Source of the DNA: Arcobacter sp.
GTDB taxonomy: Bacteria; Acidobacteriota; Terriglobia; Bryobacterales; Bryobacteraceae
DNA: 64,000 nt
Direction of reading: 5' to 3'
Assembly: GCA_020723085.1 (NCBI GenBank)
Contig: DYJN01000004.1
Span: 38,626-102,625, forward strand
Shown: positions 53,171 to 62,122 of the stretch, piece by piece
Layout: the number at the start of each line of letters is the position of its first letter
Numbering within the stretch: the first letter of the stretch is position 1
Position numbers and translations under genes: made by a program
Notes under the pieces: generated by a model
Seen by the model: the letters and a program-made list of their open reading frames with translations, nothing else
Database searches by the model: none
Told to the model about the DNA's origin: nothing

Positions 53171-55579
53171 ATGCCATCGAAGGAGTTGGTGGTCAGTCAA
53201 AACCGCCACGAAACAAAAGCGGCCATTCTGGAAGACGGTGAGCTCGTGGAGATCTACTTCCAGAGGGCCAACGAATACTCGCTCGCCGGATCGATTCACA
53301 AAGGGCGCGTCACGCGTGTCCTGCCCGGGATGCAGTCGGCCTTCGTCGATCTCGGCCTGGAACGCGACTGCTTCCTCTACGTCTCCGATTTCTTCGAGGA
53401 GAACGCCGACGAATTCGACCGCGTTCCCGACGAGCGTCGGCCGCGCGAGCGCAACCGCCCCCGGGCCGCAGCCCCGGCAGCGGAAGCTCCTGCGCCGGCA
53501 GGGGAGGAGACTGCCGCCCCTGAAGCCGGGGAACGCTTCGACCGCCGTTCGCGCCGCACGCGCCGGCGCCGCCGCGGCCGCGGCCTGCCAGAATCGAAAT
53601 TCGCCACTCTTGATGAGACTGCCCAGGCCGGGCCCGCCTCTGAACCGGAAGCGGAGGCATCCGCAGAAAGCCCGGCCGACGAGCTGCTCCTGTTGCCCGG
53701 CGAATCCCTCGCCAAGTACCGCCGCCGCGAGGAATCCTCGGATGCGGGCGCCATCCCGGCCGAACTCACCGAGGCGGAGCTCGAAGAAGCCGCCGAGGAT
53801 GCCGCCGAGCAGATTCTGGATCGTGTCGAAGCGATTGAGCAGGCTGCTGAATGGCCGGAGAGCCAGGAGAAGCGGGAGGCTGAGGCGGAGGCCGCTCCGG
53901 CGGAGGAGGAATTCGAAGCCGGGGATACGGAACAGGCCGGCGCGGCCGCGATTGCCGGGGAGCCCTCCGCTGAGCCTTCGGAACCGGAAACCGGAGAATC
54001 CCTCCCGCAGGCGGACGTCCAGGAACAGGATGCGGCGGAGGAGCCCGCTGTCCAGCCGGAAGCGGTCGAACCCGTTCAGGATATTTCCGCCGCGGAAACG
54101 GAACCTGAAGCTCAGGCGCCCGCGGCGGGCTCTGAGCAGCCGGAAGGCGGGGAGGAGGAAGGAATCGAGCCCGCCCGGATGCCCGTCAGCCTGACGGCTA
54201 CGCTTCGCGCTCAGGGCGGCAGGGCCCCGCACCGCATTACCCGCCGCTCCCGCCGCAGGGGTCGCGGCGATCGTTCAGCCCCGGAGGCTGGCGGGCCGGC
54301 GGCTGCGGAAGCGCCGGCGCCGGCGCCGCCTGCTGCCCCGGCGGAAGCCGAGCCGCCAGCCAGGGAACGCCCGCCGCAGCCTTCCATTGCCGATTTGCTC
54401 AAGGAAGGCCAGGAAATCATCGTCCAGATCGCCAAGGAACCTCTCGGGCAGAAGGGCGCCCGGATCACCTCTCATATCGCCCTGCCCGGGCGGTACGTCG
54501 TCTACATGCCCACGGTGGATCACCTCGGCGTGAGCCGCCGCATCTCCACCGACCAGGAGCGCCAGCGGCTGCGCCGCATCCTCCAGAATCACCGCGAAGG
54601 CGTGCCCGGCGGCTTCATCATGCGCACCGCCGGCGAAGGGCGCAGCGAGGAAGAGATCGCCGCCGACATGCGCCATCTGGCGGCGCTCTGGCTCGACATC
54701 AGGCAGAAGGCCGAAAAGCGCCGCGCTCCCGCCCTCCTGCACCATGACGTCGAAATCGTTCAGCGCATCATCCGCGACCAGCTCACTGAGGGCTTCAAAG
54801 CCATCTGGGTCGACAGCGAAGACCTCTACGAGCAGGTGTTGGACAATGTAGAACGGTTCCAGCCCGGCCTGCTGAACCGGGTCAAGCTCTATACGAGGCC
54901 GGAACCGATCTTTGATGCCTTCGGCATCACCCAGGAATTGGAAAAGGCTTTACGGCCCAAAGTGTGGTTGAAATCCGGCGGGTATATTGTCATCAATCAG
55001 ACGGAGGCTCTCGTCGCGATTGATGTCAATACAGGCAAATTCGTCGGAAAATCCAACCGTCTGGAAGACACGATTGTCAAGACAAATCTGGAAGCAATCA
55101 AGGAGATTGTGCGCCAGATCCGGCTGCGCGACCTCGGCGGCATCATCGTGGTCGACTTCATCGACATGGAGGAGCGCAAGAACCGCCAGAAGGTGATGCA
55201 GGCGCTCGAAGAGTCCATGCGGCTCGACAAAGCGCCGTACAAGATCCTCCAGTTCAACGACTTCGGCCTGGTCGCGATCACCCGCAAGCGCGTCAAGCAG
55301 TCGCTGGAGCGCACTCTGTGCTCGCCCTGCCCCACCTGCGAGGGGGCGGGCTATGTGAAGAGCGTCACCACTGTGATCGGCGAAATTCTCACCGAGGCGT
55401 CGAAATACGCCAAAGCGGCCGATACGCCCAACGTTGTGATCCGTGTCCACCCCGACGTGGCCAAGGAGCTGAAGTCGACGGAAAATGACTATCTGGAAGA
55501 GCTCGAAGAGATCCTCGGGCGCCCCGTGGTGGTCAGCCCCGATCCGCTGCTCCATCCGGAAAAGTTCGACATGGCATAG
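53171..55579 (+). CDS. RNase E/G family endoribonuclease with large S1 insertion
   Basis: 802 residues. The N-terminal S1 half-domain (about 1-75, with KGRVTRVLPGMQSAFVDLGLERDCFLYVSDF) is followed by about 300 residues of acidic, Ala/Pro/Glu-rich and Arg-rich sequence. The fold resumes near residue 405 (SIADLLKEGQEIIVQIAKEPLGQKGARIT). The catalytic core is intact: DVNTGKFVG and IVVDFIDMEERKN with the metal Asp residues, and the zinc-link CPTC. It has the short C-terminus of RNase G rather than RNase E. It follows mreBCD-rodA, as rng follows mre genes elsewhere. Confidence 0.92.
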   Translation: MPSKELVVSQNRHETKAAILEDGELVEIYFQRANEYSLAGSIHKGRVTRVLPGMQSAFVDLGLERDCFLYVSDFFEENADEFDRVPDERRPRERNRPRAAAPAAEAPAPAGEETAAPEAGERFDRRSRRTRRRRRGRGLPESKFATLDETAQAGPASEPEAEASAESPADELLLLPGESLAKYRRREESSDAGAIPAELTEAELEEAAEDAAEQILDRVEAIEQAAEWPESQEKREAEAEAAPAEEEFEAGDTEQAGAAAIAGEPSAEPSEPETGESLPQADVQEQDAAEEPAVQPEAVEPVQDISAAETEPEAQAPAAGSEQPEGGEEEGIEPARMPVSLTATLRAQGGRAPHRITRRSRRRGRGDRSAPEAGGPAAAEAPAPAPPAAPAEAEPPARERPPQPSIADLLKEGQEIIVQIAKEPLGQKGARITSHIALPGRYVVYMPTVDHLGVSRRISTDQERQRLRRILQNHREGVPGGFIMRTAGEGRSEEEIAADMRHLAALWLDIRQKAEKRRAPALLHHDVEIVQRIIRDQLTEGFKAIWVDSEDLYEQVLDNVERFQPGLLNRVKLYTRPEPIFDAFGITQELEKALRPKVWLKSGGYIVINQTEALVAIDVNTGKFVGKSNRLEDTIVKTNLEAIKEIVRQIRLRDLGGIIVVDFIDMEERKNRQKVMQALEESMRLDKAPYKILQFNDFGLVAITRKRVKQSLERTLCSPCPTCEGAGYVKSVTTVIGEILTEASKYAKAADTPNVVIRVHPDVAKELKSTENDYLEELEEILGRPVVVSPDPLLHPEKFDMA

Positions 55580-55586
55580 GCTCGGC

Positions 55587-56438
55587 GTGCGGGCGCTGCA
55601 TTACGCCTTGTTCCTGCTGGCCGCCTCAGGCGCCGTCCTGGGCGGCCAGCGGATCACAGTCTTCAGCGAGTTCCAGCGTCCCGGACCGGGCGGCGGGGTC
55701 GTTTCCGCCGACCAGGCTCCGGCGCGGCGCGAAATCCTTTCTCCAGCGCTGGTGCGCAATGGCTATGCCTCCTTCCTGTTCACAGTTGAGGCTCCGCCCG
55801 GCGAGCTCTACACGATTTACATCGCCCAGAATCCCGGCGACACGGTGACGGCGGATCTGTACCAGCTTGAGTACGCCGGCGCCCCCGGCGAGTGGATTCC
55901 CGACGGAATGAAGCCCGCACGGCAGCCTGTGCAGGCGGTCCTGTCCGAAGGCCAGAAGACTCAGGCGTATCTGCTGGATCTGTTCCTGCCCGGATCCGCG
56001 CCGGTCGAGCGGTTCCGGCTGGAGATTCAAGTGCACGCCGCCGGCCACTGGACCATTTACCCGATGGAAATGCGCCCCATGGAGACTGTGGCGCCTCCGC
56101 AGCCGCCGCTGCGGGGAACGCTCGCACCAGTGGGCGCGCGTGCCGATACCACTGCGGCTCAGGCGTTGCGGGCCGCTCTGTGCGGGACTGGCGGCGGCTC
56201 AGAGGTGAGGCTCGACACGCTGCGCGCCGTCATCCTGCGCAACACGCTTCAGGATCTCGCCCTCGCGCGGCGCCTGGCGGGCGGGGAAGAGACGGCGTTG
56301 CTCGGAACCCTCGCCCGCGCCGGCGGATGGACTGATCGCGAGACGTTTTGCCGCGCGGCTCAATCCGCCCCGCGCGGTCCCGAGTGGTGGCTCCGGATCC
56401 GTGGCTTCCTCTACCAGGGTCGCCTTTGGGAGGAGTGA
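55587..56438 (+). CDS. secreted hypothetical protein
   Basis: A 283-residue exported protein; the GTG start at 55587 gives a signal peptide ([19 protein letters not shown]). The mature part is beta-rich ([26 protein letters not shown]), with a proline-rich linker ([10 protein letters not shown]) before a helical C-terminal domain with two Cys. No family recognised. It begins seven bases after the RNase stop, so it is likely co-transcribed. Confidence 0.7.
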   Translation: MRALHYALFLLAASGAVLGGQRITVFSEFQRPGPGGGVVSADQAPARREILSPALVRNGYASFLFTVEAPPGELYTIYIAQNPGDTVTADLYQLEYAGAPGEWIPDGMKPARQPVQAVLSEGQKTQAYLLDLFLPGSAPVERFRLEIQVHAAGHWTIYPMEMRPMETVAPPQPPLRGTLAPVGARADTTAAQALRAALCGTGGGSEVRLDTLRAVILRNTLQDLALARRLAGGEETALLGTLARAGGWTDRETFCRAAQSAPRGPEWWLRIRGFLYQGRLWEE

Positions 56439-56571
56439 AGCGCGGAATCTCAGCGCATGCGGGAAGATTCTGCGCCGCGCCCGTTCCGGCCCTCCACATG
56501 CTGCCTGCGATCGAAATGCTAAACTGAGAAAGTACTGCCCGCGCAGTGCGCCTGCCCTGCGAATCAAACCC

Positions 56572-56661
56572 GGAGAGGTGGCCGAGTGGTTGAAGGCGCA
56601 CGCTTGGAAAGCGTGTATACGGGAAACCGTATCGCGGGTTCGAATCCCGCCCTCTCCGCCA
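56572..56661 (+). tRNA. tRNA-Ser (GGA)
   Basis: GGAGAGG and CCTCTCC form the acceptor stem. Anticodon loop CTTGGAAAG gives anticodon GGA (reads UCC/UCU). A long variable arm (TGTATACGGGAAACCGTAT) and T-loop GTTCGAATCCC are present, and CCA is encoded. Its acceptor stem is identical to that of the other serine tRNA at 9346. Confidence 0.96.
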
Positions 56662-57176
56662 TGGCACGATATTTTCGGGATTCGCCCTTCAATGCCGGTG
56701 AGACCCGGGCTTGGCGCCGGTATTTTCGGGAAAACCGTCACCAGGAATTGTCCCCCTGAAGTTTCACAAGGCGATCCGGGGCGTCAAGAAGGCCAGGCGG
56801 GTCCCTCGCCGTGTGGCGTTTCGTCCCCGTGCCGGGCGGCGGAACGAGCCGTGTGCCGGATCCGCGCCCGGGCGCTCGCCGGCGGAAGCGATGGAGGCGG
56901 TCAGGTGCAACAGGCGCCGGCTGGCGGGTTCTTTTTAACCGTTCAGGCATCCCCGTTTCGTTCTGTTGTGTTGAGCTCCCGATACCCTGGTGTTGTAAAC
57001 GTGACATGGGTTCATTCCACAGTTGCCTCTCGATCTTTTCAAGGTGTTTTTCCGCGGCTGAGGGCAGGGCGCCCGCCGGGGATGGCTGCATCGCACAGGC
57101 GGCTGGCGCCGCTTTCCGGACGATCCCCAGGAAAGAAGCGCCGCGTACGGGAGGCCCTTCGAGGAGAGATGCGTTC
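56662..57176. other. upstream region of the TonB receptor gene
   Basis: About 515 bases without a gene I can support. A 1 kb-long in-frame extension of the receptor gene is arginine-rich and lacks a signal peptide. Possible promoter elements lie at 56971-56999. Confidence 0.4.
56971..56999 (+). promoter_or_regulatory. possible promoter of the TonB receptor gene
   Basis: TTGAGC (56971-56976) and TGTAAA (56994-56999) are separated by 17 bases in an AT-richer stretch about 180 bases before the start. Confidence 0.3.
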
Positions 57177-60100
57177 ATGACGGTGCGAAGCTTCACCGCG
57201 ATGCTGCGGCTCGCTGTCGCCGCGCTTCTTTTTTGGCAGCCGGGCGCGCATGCCCAGGCGACCGGATCGCTGCTCGGTCAGATCACGGATCCGTCCGGCG
57301 GCATTGTCCCCAATGCCGCAATCACCGTTATCAGCGAGGAGACAGGCGTCGCCCGCGGCGCCGTCGCTTCACCCGAGGACGGCTTCTACCGTGTCCCGCT
57401 GCTCGGTCCGGGCGCTTACCGCATCACGGTCTCGGCGCAAGGATTCCGGGAGGCTGTCCGCACCGGCGTGGTGGTGAACGTCGAGCGGTCGACCCGCGTC
57501 GACATCCGTTTGGAAGTGGGCACCGCCGACGGAGCGAGCGTCACGGTCGGTTCGGAACCCCCGCTGGTGGAGACGGCTCAGGCGAGCCAGGGCATCGTCA
57601 TCGACAACCGCAAGATCGTGGAGCTGCCTCTCAACGGCCGCAACTTCGCGCAGTTGGGGACGCTGATGCCCGGCGTCGTCGCCCCGCCCTCCGCGCTTGG
57701 CGGCGCGGAAGGCGACGCCACTCCCGGCGGCTTCGGGGGCGCGACCACCGGCTTCGCCGTGAACGGGCAGCGCAACCAGTCGAACAATTTCCTGCTGGAC
57801 GGCGCGGCCAACAACGATACCTTCAACTCCGGCTTCGTCCTCCGCCCGCCGCCGGACGCCATCCAGGAGTTCAAGATTCTCACGCACAACTACGGCGCCG
57901 AATACGGACGAAACGCGGGTTCGGTGGTCAACGCCGTCACCAAGTCCGGCACCAACGCCTGGCACGGGGATGGTTGGCACTTCAACCGCAACAATGCTCT
58001 GGCTGCCCGCAACTTCTTCTCCCTCGGCAAGCCTGCCCTGAACCAGAATCAATTCGGCGGCGCCGCCGGCGGCCCGGTCATCAAGAACAAGTGGTTCGCG
58101 TTCGGTTATTACGAAGGCTTCCGCAACACCGAAGGCGCCACTTCCAACAGGGTCGTGCTCACCGAGGCCGAGCGGCGCGGCGACTTTTCTCAGAGCGGGA
58201 AAATCATCAAGGACCCGCGCACCGGCCTGGCGTTTCCCGGAAATGTGATCCCGCCGGACCGGCTGGACGCCGTGGCCCAGCGCCTTCTGGAAGAGTTCGT
58301 GCCGCTGCCGAACACGGGCGCAAACCAGTTCATCCGCTCGCCAAGCCTTGAGGACGACCGCGATCAGTTCGGCGCGCGCTCCGACCTCAACCTTGGCGGG
58401 CGGAACACCCTCTTCGTGCGCTATCTCTTCAGCGACATGAGGGCCAGAAACCCCCTCGGCGGCTCCAACTTCTCGCCGGCGGGTGAAAGCTTCGAGTCCA
58501 GGCTTCAGGACCTGCTGGCGAGCGATACGCACGTGTTCAGCGCGAGGCTGATCCATGTGGCGCGTTTCTCGTTCAACAGGATTTTCGCCAAGCCCCAGAC
58601 CACCAGCGGCCTGCCCGCCTCGCGCTACGGTTTTCAGGTGGAGAACACGCAGCCGGCTGCCGTCGGCTTGCCTTTCGTCAGCCTTAGCGGGTTCTTCACT
58701 CTGGGCGACGCCCAGCAGCCTTTCGCGGAACGGGTCAACAATGTGCTCCATATCGCGGATGATTGGAGCTACATGACGGGACGCCATTTCCTGAAGTTCG
58801 GAGGCCAGTTGCTGCGGGAAAACATCCGCGTGGCGTTTCTGAACCGCCCGAACGGCGACTTCACCTTCAACGGCGCTTACACCGGCTCGCCCGCGGCGGA
58901 TTTCCTGTTGGGGCTTCCCATCCAGTTCCGGCAGAGCGGCGGGGATCCGATCAAAGACGGCGCCGGCTACCTGCCAGGCTTCTACCTTCAGGACGACTTC
59001 CGCCTCTTCCCGCGCCTGACCCTGAATCTTGGCGTCCGCTACGAACTGCCGGTCCCGTTCAAGGACGCGAAAGACCGCGTCAACGGCTGGCTGCCGGGCG
59101 TAAAGTCCATTGTGTACCCGGAAGCGCCTGCGGGTTTGGTGTATCCCGGCGACCCCGGCGTGGGCCGCGGCATCATCGAAATGGACGCCAACAACATCGC
59201 CCCGCGGCTCGGCTTCGCCTGGGATCTCTTCGGCAACGGCAAGTCTTCCCTTCGGGGCGGTTGGGGAATGTTCTACGACTCGATTCCGCAGCAGGGCGAC
59301 ATTTTCCAGAACATTCTGGCGCCGCCGTTCAACCCGCTTACGCAGTTCGACTACAAGACGGGCGAGATTGAGCCGCACTTCGCCAACCCGTTCATCGGCG
59401 GGCGCGGAGGCCTTGTCAAACAGGGATTCTCGATTCCCGTGCTGTTTATTGGCTGGGACCTGACGAGAGAGTTCAAGACGCCGGTGACCCATCACTTCAA
59501 CGCCACCATGCAGCAACAGGTCTACCGGGACATGGTATTCGAAGCCGGCTACGTCGGCGCCCGCGGCTTCCACCAGACCGGTTTTCTGGAAGCCAATCCG
59601 GGCGTGTACGTGCCCGGCCAGACGAAGCGGGGCCCGCGCGTCTACCCTGAGTTTTCGCTGGTGCGCCCGACCGCCTCTGTTTTCAAGAACTGGTACGACT
59701 CGCTTCAGTTGAGCCTCTTGCGCCGTCCGGGCAAAGGCCTGAGTTTCCTCGTCGCTTATACGCTGTCCAAAGCGGTGGATCACGTCTCCGGCCTGAACCT
59801 CGGCAATCCGCCCCGTCCTCAGGATGGCGTCACCATCGACGACATCAAGGGGCCCGCGCAGTACGACGTGCGGCACCGCTTCGTCGCGAGCTACACTTGG
59901 TCGCTGCCCCGGCTCGCCGGCCGAAATCCCGCTCTTCGATCCCTTTTGGGCAACTGGCAGTTCAACGGGATCTTCCAGGCGCAGACCGGCTACCCTTACA
60001 CCGCGACTGAACCTGTCGACGTTGGTCTTCGCTACCAGTCGAACCGGCCCAACCAGATCTGCGACCCCAACGACAACGCCCCGCACACCGTCGGCGAATG

Positions 60101-60395
60101 GTTCCGCACGGCCTGCTTCGAGCGCAACACGCTGCCGGAAGACGCCGGCAAGTTCGGCACCGCTCCGCGCAATTCGATCCGGGGCCCGGGACTTTTGAAC
60201 CTCGACCTCGGGCTTTTCAAAGCATTCCCCATCGGGGAGTACCACAGGCTGCAGTTCCGCTTCGAAGGCTACAACGTCTTCAACAAGACGAATTTCGAAG
60301 ACATCGTGACCAATATCGGGGCAAAGAACTTCGGCGCCGTCACCAGCGCCCGCCCGGCTCGTGTGCTGCAGCTTGGCGTCAAGTATCAGTTCTGA
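57177..60395 (+). CDS. TonB-dependent receptor with N-terminal CarboxypepD regulatory domain (Oar-like)
   Basis: A 1072-residue outer-membrane protein. The ATG at 57177 (behind GAGGAG) gives a signal peptide (MTVRSFTAMLRLAVAALLFWQPGAHAQA). A carboxypeptidase-regulatory beta-sandwich follows (about 27-110, GQITDPSGGIVPNAAITV). A plug (LPLNGRNFAQL, FAVNGQRNQSNNFLLDG) and a 22-strand barrel ending in KYQF come next. These Oar-type receptors are expanded in Acidobacteria and are thought to import complex glycans or peptides. The ligand is unknown. Confidence 0.93.
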   Translation: MTVRSFTAMLRLAVAALLFWQPGAHAQATGSLLGQITDPSGGIVPNAAITVISEETGVARGAVASPEDGFYRVPLLGPGAYRITVSAQGFREAVRTGVVVNVERSTRVDIRLEVGTADGASVTVGSEPPLVETAQASQGIVIDNRKIVELPLNGRNFAQLGTLMPGVVAPPSALGGAEGDATPGGFGGATTGFAVNGQRNQSNNFLLDGAANNDTFNSGFVLRPPPDAIQEFKILTHNYGAEYGRNAGSVVNAVTKSGTNAWHGDGWHFNRNNALAARNFFSLGKPALNQNQFGGAAGGPVIKNKWFAFGYYEGFRNTEGATSNRVVLTEAERRGDFSQSGKIIKDPRTGLAFPGNVIPPDRLDAVAQRLLEEFVPLPNTGANQFIRSPSLEDDRDQFGARSDLNLGGRNTLFVRYLFSDMRARNPLGGSNFSPAGESFESRLQDLLASDTHVFSARLIHVARFSFNRIFAKPQTTSGLPASRYGFQVENTQPAAVGLPFVSLSGFFTLGDAQQPFAERVNNVLHIADDWSYMTGRHFLKFGGQLLRENIRVAFLNRPNGDFTFNGAYTGSPAADFLLGLPIQFRQSGGDPIKDGAGYLPGFYLQDDFRLFPRLTLNLGVRYELPVPFKDAKDRVNGWLPGVKSIVYPEAPAGLVYPGDPGVGRGIIEMDANNIAPRLGFAWDLFGNGKSSLRGGWGMFYDSIPQQGDIFQNILAPPFNPLTQFDYKTGEIEPHFANPFIGGRGGLVKQGFSIPVLFIGWDLTREFKTPVTHHFNATMQQQVYRDMVFEAGYVGARGFHQTGFLEANPGVYVPGQTKRGPRVYPEFSLVRPTASVFKNWYDSLQLSLLRRPGKGLSFLVAYTLSKAVDHVSGLNLGNPPRPQDGVTIDDIKGPAQYDVRHRFVASYTWSLPRLAGRNPALRSLLGNWQFNGIFQAQTGYPYTATEPVDVGLRYQSNRPNQICDPNDNAPHTVGEWFRTACFERNTLPEDAGKFGTAPRNSIRGPGLLNLDLGLFKAFPIGEYHRLQFRFEGYNVFNKTNFEDIVTNIGAKNFGAVTSARPARVLQLGVKYQF

Positions 60396-60679
60396 AAGCT
60401 CCAGGCAGCGGCGGGAAGAGTTCGCTCTGGAATGGTCGCGTTTCCGGTGTTCACGAGCGGCCCGATTCTCAAGAGGAGACCTGCAAGGGCAGAGCTCTTG
60501 AGCCGTGCGCGGCAGGACATGCCGCCCGCCGCGAACCGCCTCTGCCACTGACTCTGCCAGGAAAAGCGCCAACGCGCCGGTTTGATGCGCCGGGGCCTGA
60601 AGCGGACGCCAGCGCGTCCCCTGTGGCTTGCGTTGAGCCTCCACGTAGCGCGCCGTGCGGGAGTGGCCGGGGACCCATG
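60396..60679. other. gene-free stretch before the transposase remnant
   Basis: About 280 bases after the receptor stop with no coding frame I can support. It could contain further decayed parts of the transposase, but no residues can be matched. Confidence 0.35.
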
Positions 60680-61000
60680 CCCGCGGGGCGCCGGCGGGGT
60701 GGGGCGCCGGAAGAGGTGGAGTTTCAGACCAAGCCGGAGATCGCGCTGGGGATGATGAAGAGGGCGATCAACGAGGGCGTGCCGGTGGGCGTGGTGTTGC
60801 CCCGTGCCGGCTATGGAGCAGGAACGCGGTTTCGCGGGTCGCTGGAAGAGTTGGGGTTGCGCTATGTAGCAGGGTGCGGGCAAGCGTGAGCCTGTGGCGG
60901 CAGGGCGAGGGGCCGCTGGAGGCGAAGCCGTGGTGCGGGCGCGGCCGGCCGCCGAAGCCGCTGCGGCGGACGCGCCCAGGCAGCCGGGAGTCGCCCCAGG
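60680..61000 (+). pseudogene. frameshifted IS701-type transposase remnant
   Basis: Frame one reads PEEVEFQTKPEIALGMMKRAINEG, VGVVLPRAGYGAGTRFRGSLEELGLRYV and then stops. The continuation VSLWRQGEGPLEAKPWCGRGRPPKPLRR is in a different frame from about 60870. Both parts match the C-terminal half of IS701-family DDE transposases (PxxVxFQTKPELAL... and PxGRGRPPxxLRR). The N-terminus, catalytic context and the inverted repeats are missing, so this is a dead fragment. It flanks the ATPase operon. Confidence 0.7.
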
Positions 61001-61145
61001 AAGCGCGCCGAGGAAGCATTGGCCCCAAGTATGCCCTGCAAGCGGCTTCTGCCAAGCGCCCGCACTGGCCACGTTCAGGCACTAATCAGAAGCATCATCG
61101 CCAGCACGAAGCCGGTGATCATCAGGGCGGTCCTGAACAGTCCCG

Positions 61146-61853
61146 TCACGTGTGTTCTGGCGGCTGAACTGCATACTCCAATGCCAGCTCCGCGTGCAGG
61201 ATGGTGGTGTTGAACAGAGGCAAACCGCAGTCCTCGGGCCGCACCAACAGCGGGATCTCGGTGCAGCCGAGAACGACGCCTTCCGCGCCGAGCTTTCGCA
61301 GGGATTCAATGACGTCAAGAACGGCCGCGCGAGACTGCGGCAGGATCTGCCCGCGGCACAACTCTCCGTAGATAATGCCGTTGATCCGCTCCTGGGCGTC
61401 CGTTTGGGGCACGAGCACCTCGATCGCATGCCGGCTCAGCCCATCACGGAAGAACCGCTCGCGCATCGTGACCACGGTGCCGAGCAGGCCGATGGTTCGC
61501 AGGCCGCGATTGCGGATCGCCTGCGCTGTAGCATCGACAATGCTCAGCAGCGGCATCCCGACCGCCGCCTGCACCTGCTCGAAGACGATATGCATCGTGT
61601 TCGTCGCGATGATGCCGAAATCGGCGCCTGCCAGGCGCAAGCGCTGCAGCGCCTCGGCCATAGCCTTGGCTGCCTCGCCCCACCGGCCTTGGCGCTGCCA
61701 TTCGACATACCGCTGGAAGTTGACGCTATAAATCAGAATCTCGGGATATCCGTAGTCGCCATACCGCGCCGTGTACTCGCGTGTGATGTGTTCGTAGTAG
61801 ATGGCCGTGGATTCGGGGCTCATCCCGCCGAGAATGCCGATCGTTCGATGCAT
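61146..61853 (-). CDS. aspartate/glutamate racemase family protein
   Basis: A 235-residue enzyme of the RacX/YgeA group. TIGILGGMSPESTAIYYEHI opens the domain. The first active-site position is Thr in IIATNTMHIV and the second is Cys in VVLGCTEIPLLV, so it has the Thr/Cys pair rather than two cysteines. That asymmetric pair is known in the E. coli YgeA-type L-Asp/Glu racemase. The ATG at 61853 gives the family length. It lies just after fmdB-like, in the reverse-strand operon. Confidence 0.87.
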   Translation of the reverse strand: MHRTIGILGGMSPESTAIYYEHITREYTARYGDYGYPEILIYSVNFQRYVEWQRQGRWGEAAKAMAEALQRLRLAGADFGIIATNTMHIVFEQVQAAVGMPLLSIVDATAQAIRNRGLRTIGLLGTVVTMRERFFRDGLSRHAIEVLVPQTDAQERINGIIYGELCRGQILPQSRAAVLDVIESLRKLGAEGVVLGCTEIPLLVRPEDCGLPLFNTTILHAELALEYAVQPPEHT

Positions 61854-61855
61854 GG

Positions 61856-62122
61856 TCACGCCTCGGTGCGGTCGCACGGCTTGAGGTCGCATCGTGTATC
61901 ACGGCCGCAGCAGGGCCTGTCCCTTCCGCAGCCGGGCTGCGCCCCATGGTATTCAGTGGCGTAGAAGCCGGGGCCTTTGAAGATCACGCCAGACCCGGCG
62001 CCGATCAGCCTCTCCACAGCCCCGCCGCATTGCGGGCAGACACGCACGGGAGCGTCCGACATTCGCTGGAACCGATCAAAGTGGATTCCGCATCTCTGGC
62101 ATTTGTACTCGTATGTTGGCAT
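61856..62122 (-). CDS. FmdB-like zinc-ribbon protein
   Basis: 88 residues. MPTYEYKCQRCGIHFDRFQRM and VCPQCGGAVERL form the FmdB/regulatory zinc ribbon with Cys8, Cys11, Cys29 and Cys32. A Cys-rich tail (GCGRDRPCCGRDTRC) may bind an additional metal. FmdB proteins are linked to formamidase or other redox operons, but their role is open. A ribosome-binding site (AAGGAG) precedes the ATG. It starts inside the end of the preceding ATPase gene (47-base overlap). Confidence 0.85.
   Translation of the reverse strand: MPTYEYKCQRCGIHFDRFQRMSDAPVRVCPQCGGAVERLIGAGSGVIFKGPGFYATEYHGAQPGCGRDRPCCGRDTRCDLKPCDRTEA

Noticed and set aside
56811..57176. Longer start for the TonB receptor
   Set aside because: The extension is arginine-rich without a signal peptide; the ATG at 57177 gives a textbook signal and has GAGGAG upstream.
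57369..60644. Very long open frame opposite the TonB receptor
   Set aside because: It is a composition shadow of the receptor gene in GC-rich DNA, with no motif of its own.
60396..61145. Complete insertion sequence with terminal repeats
   Set aside because: Only the C-terminal transposase fragment is recognisable and no matching inverted repeats were found.
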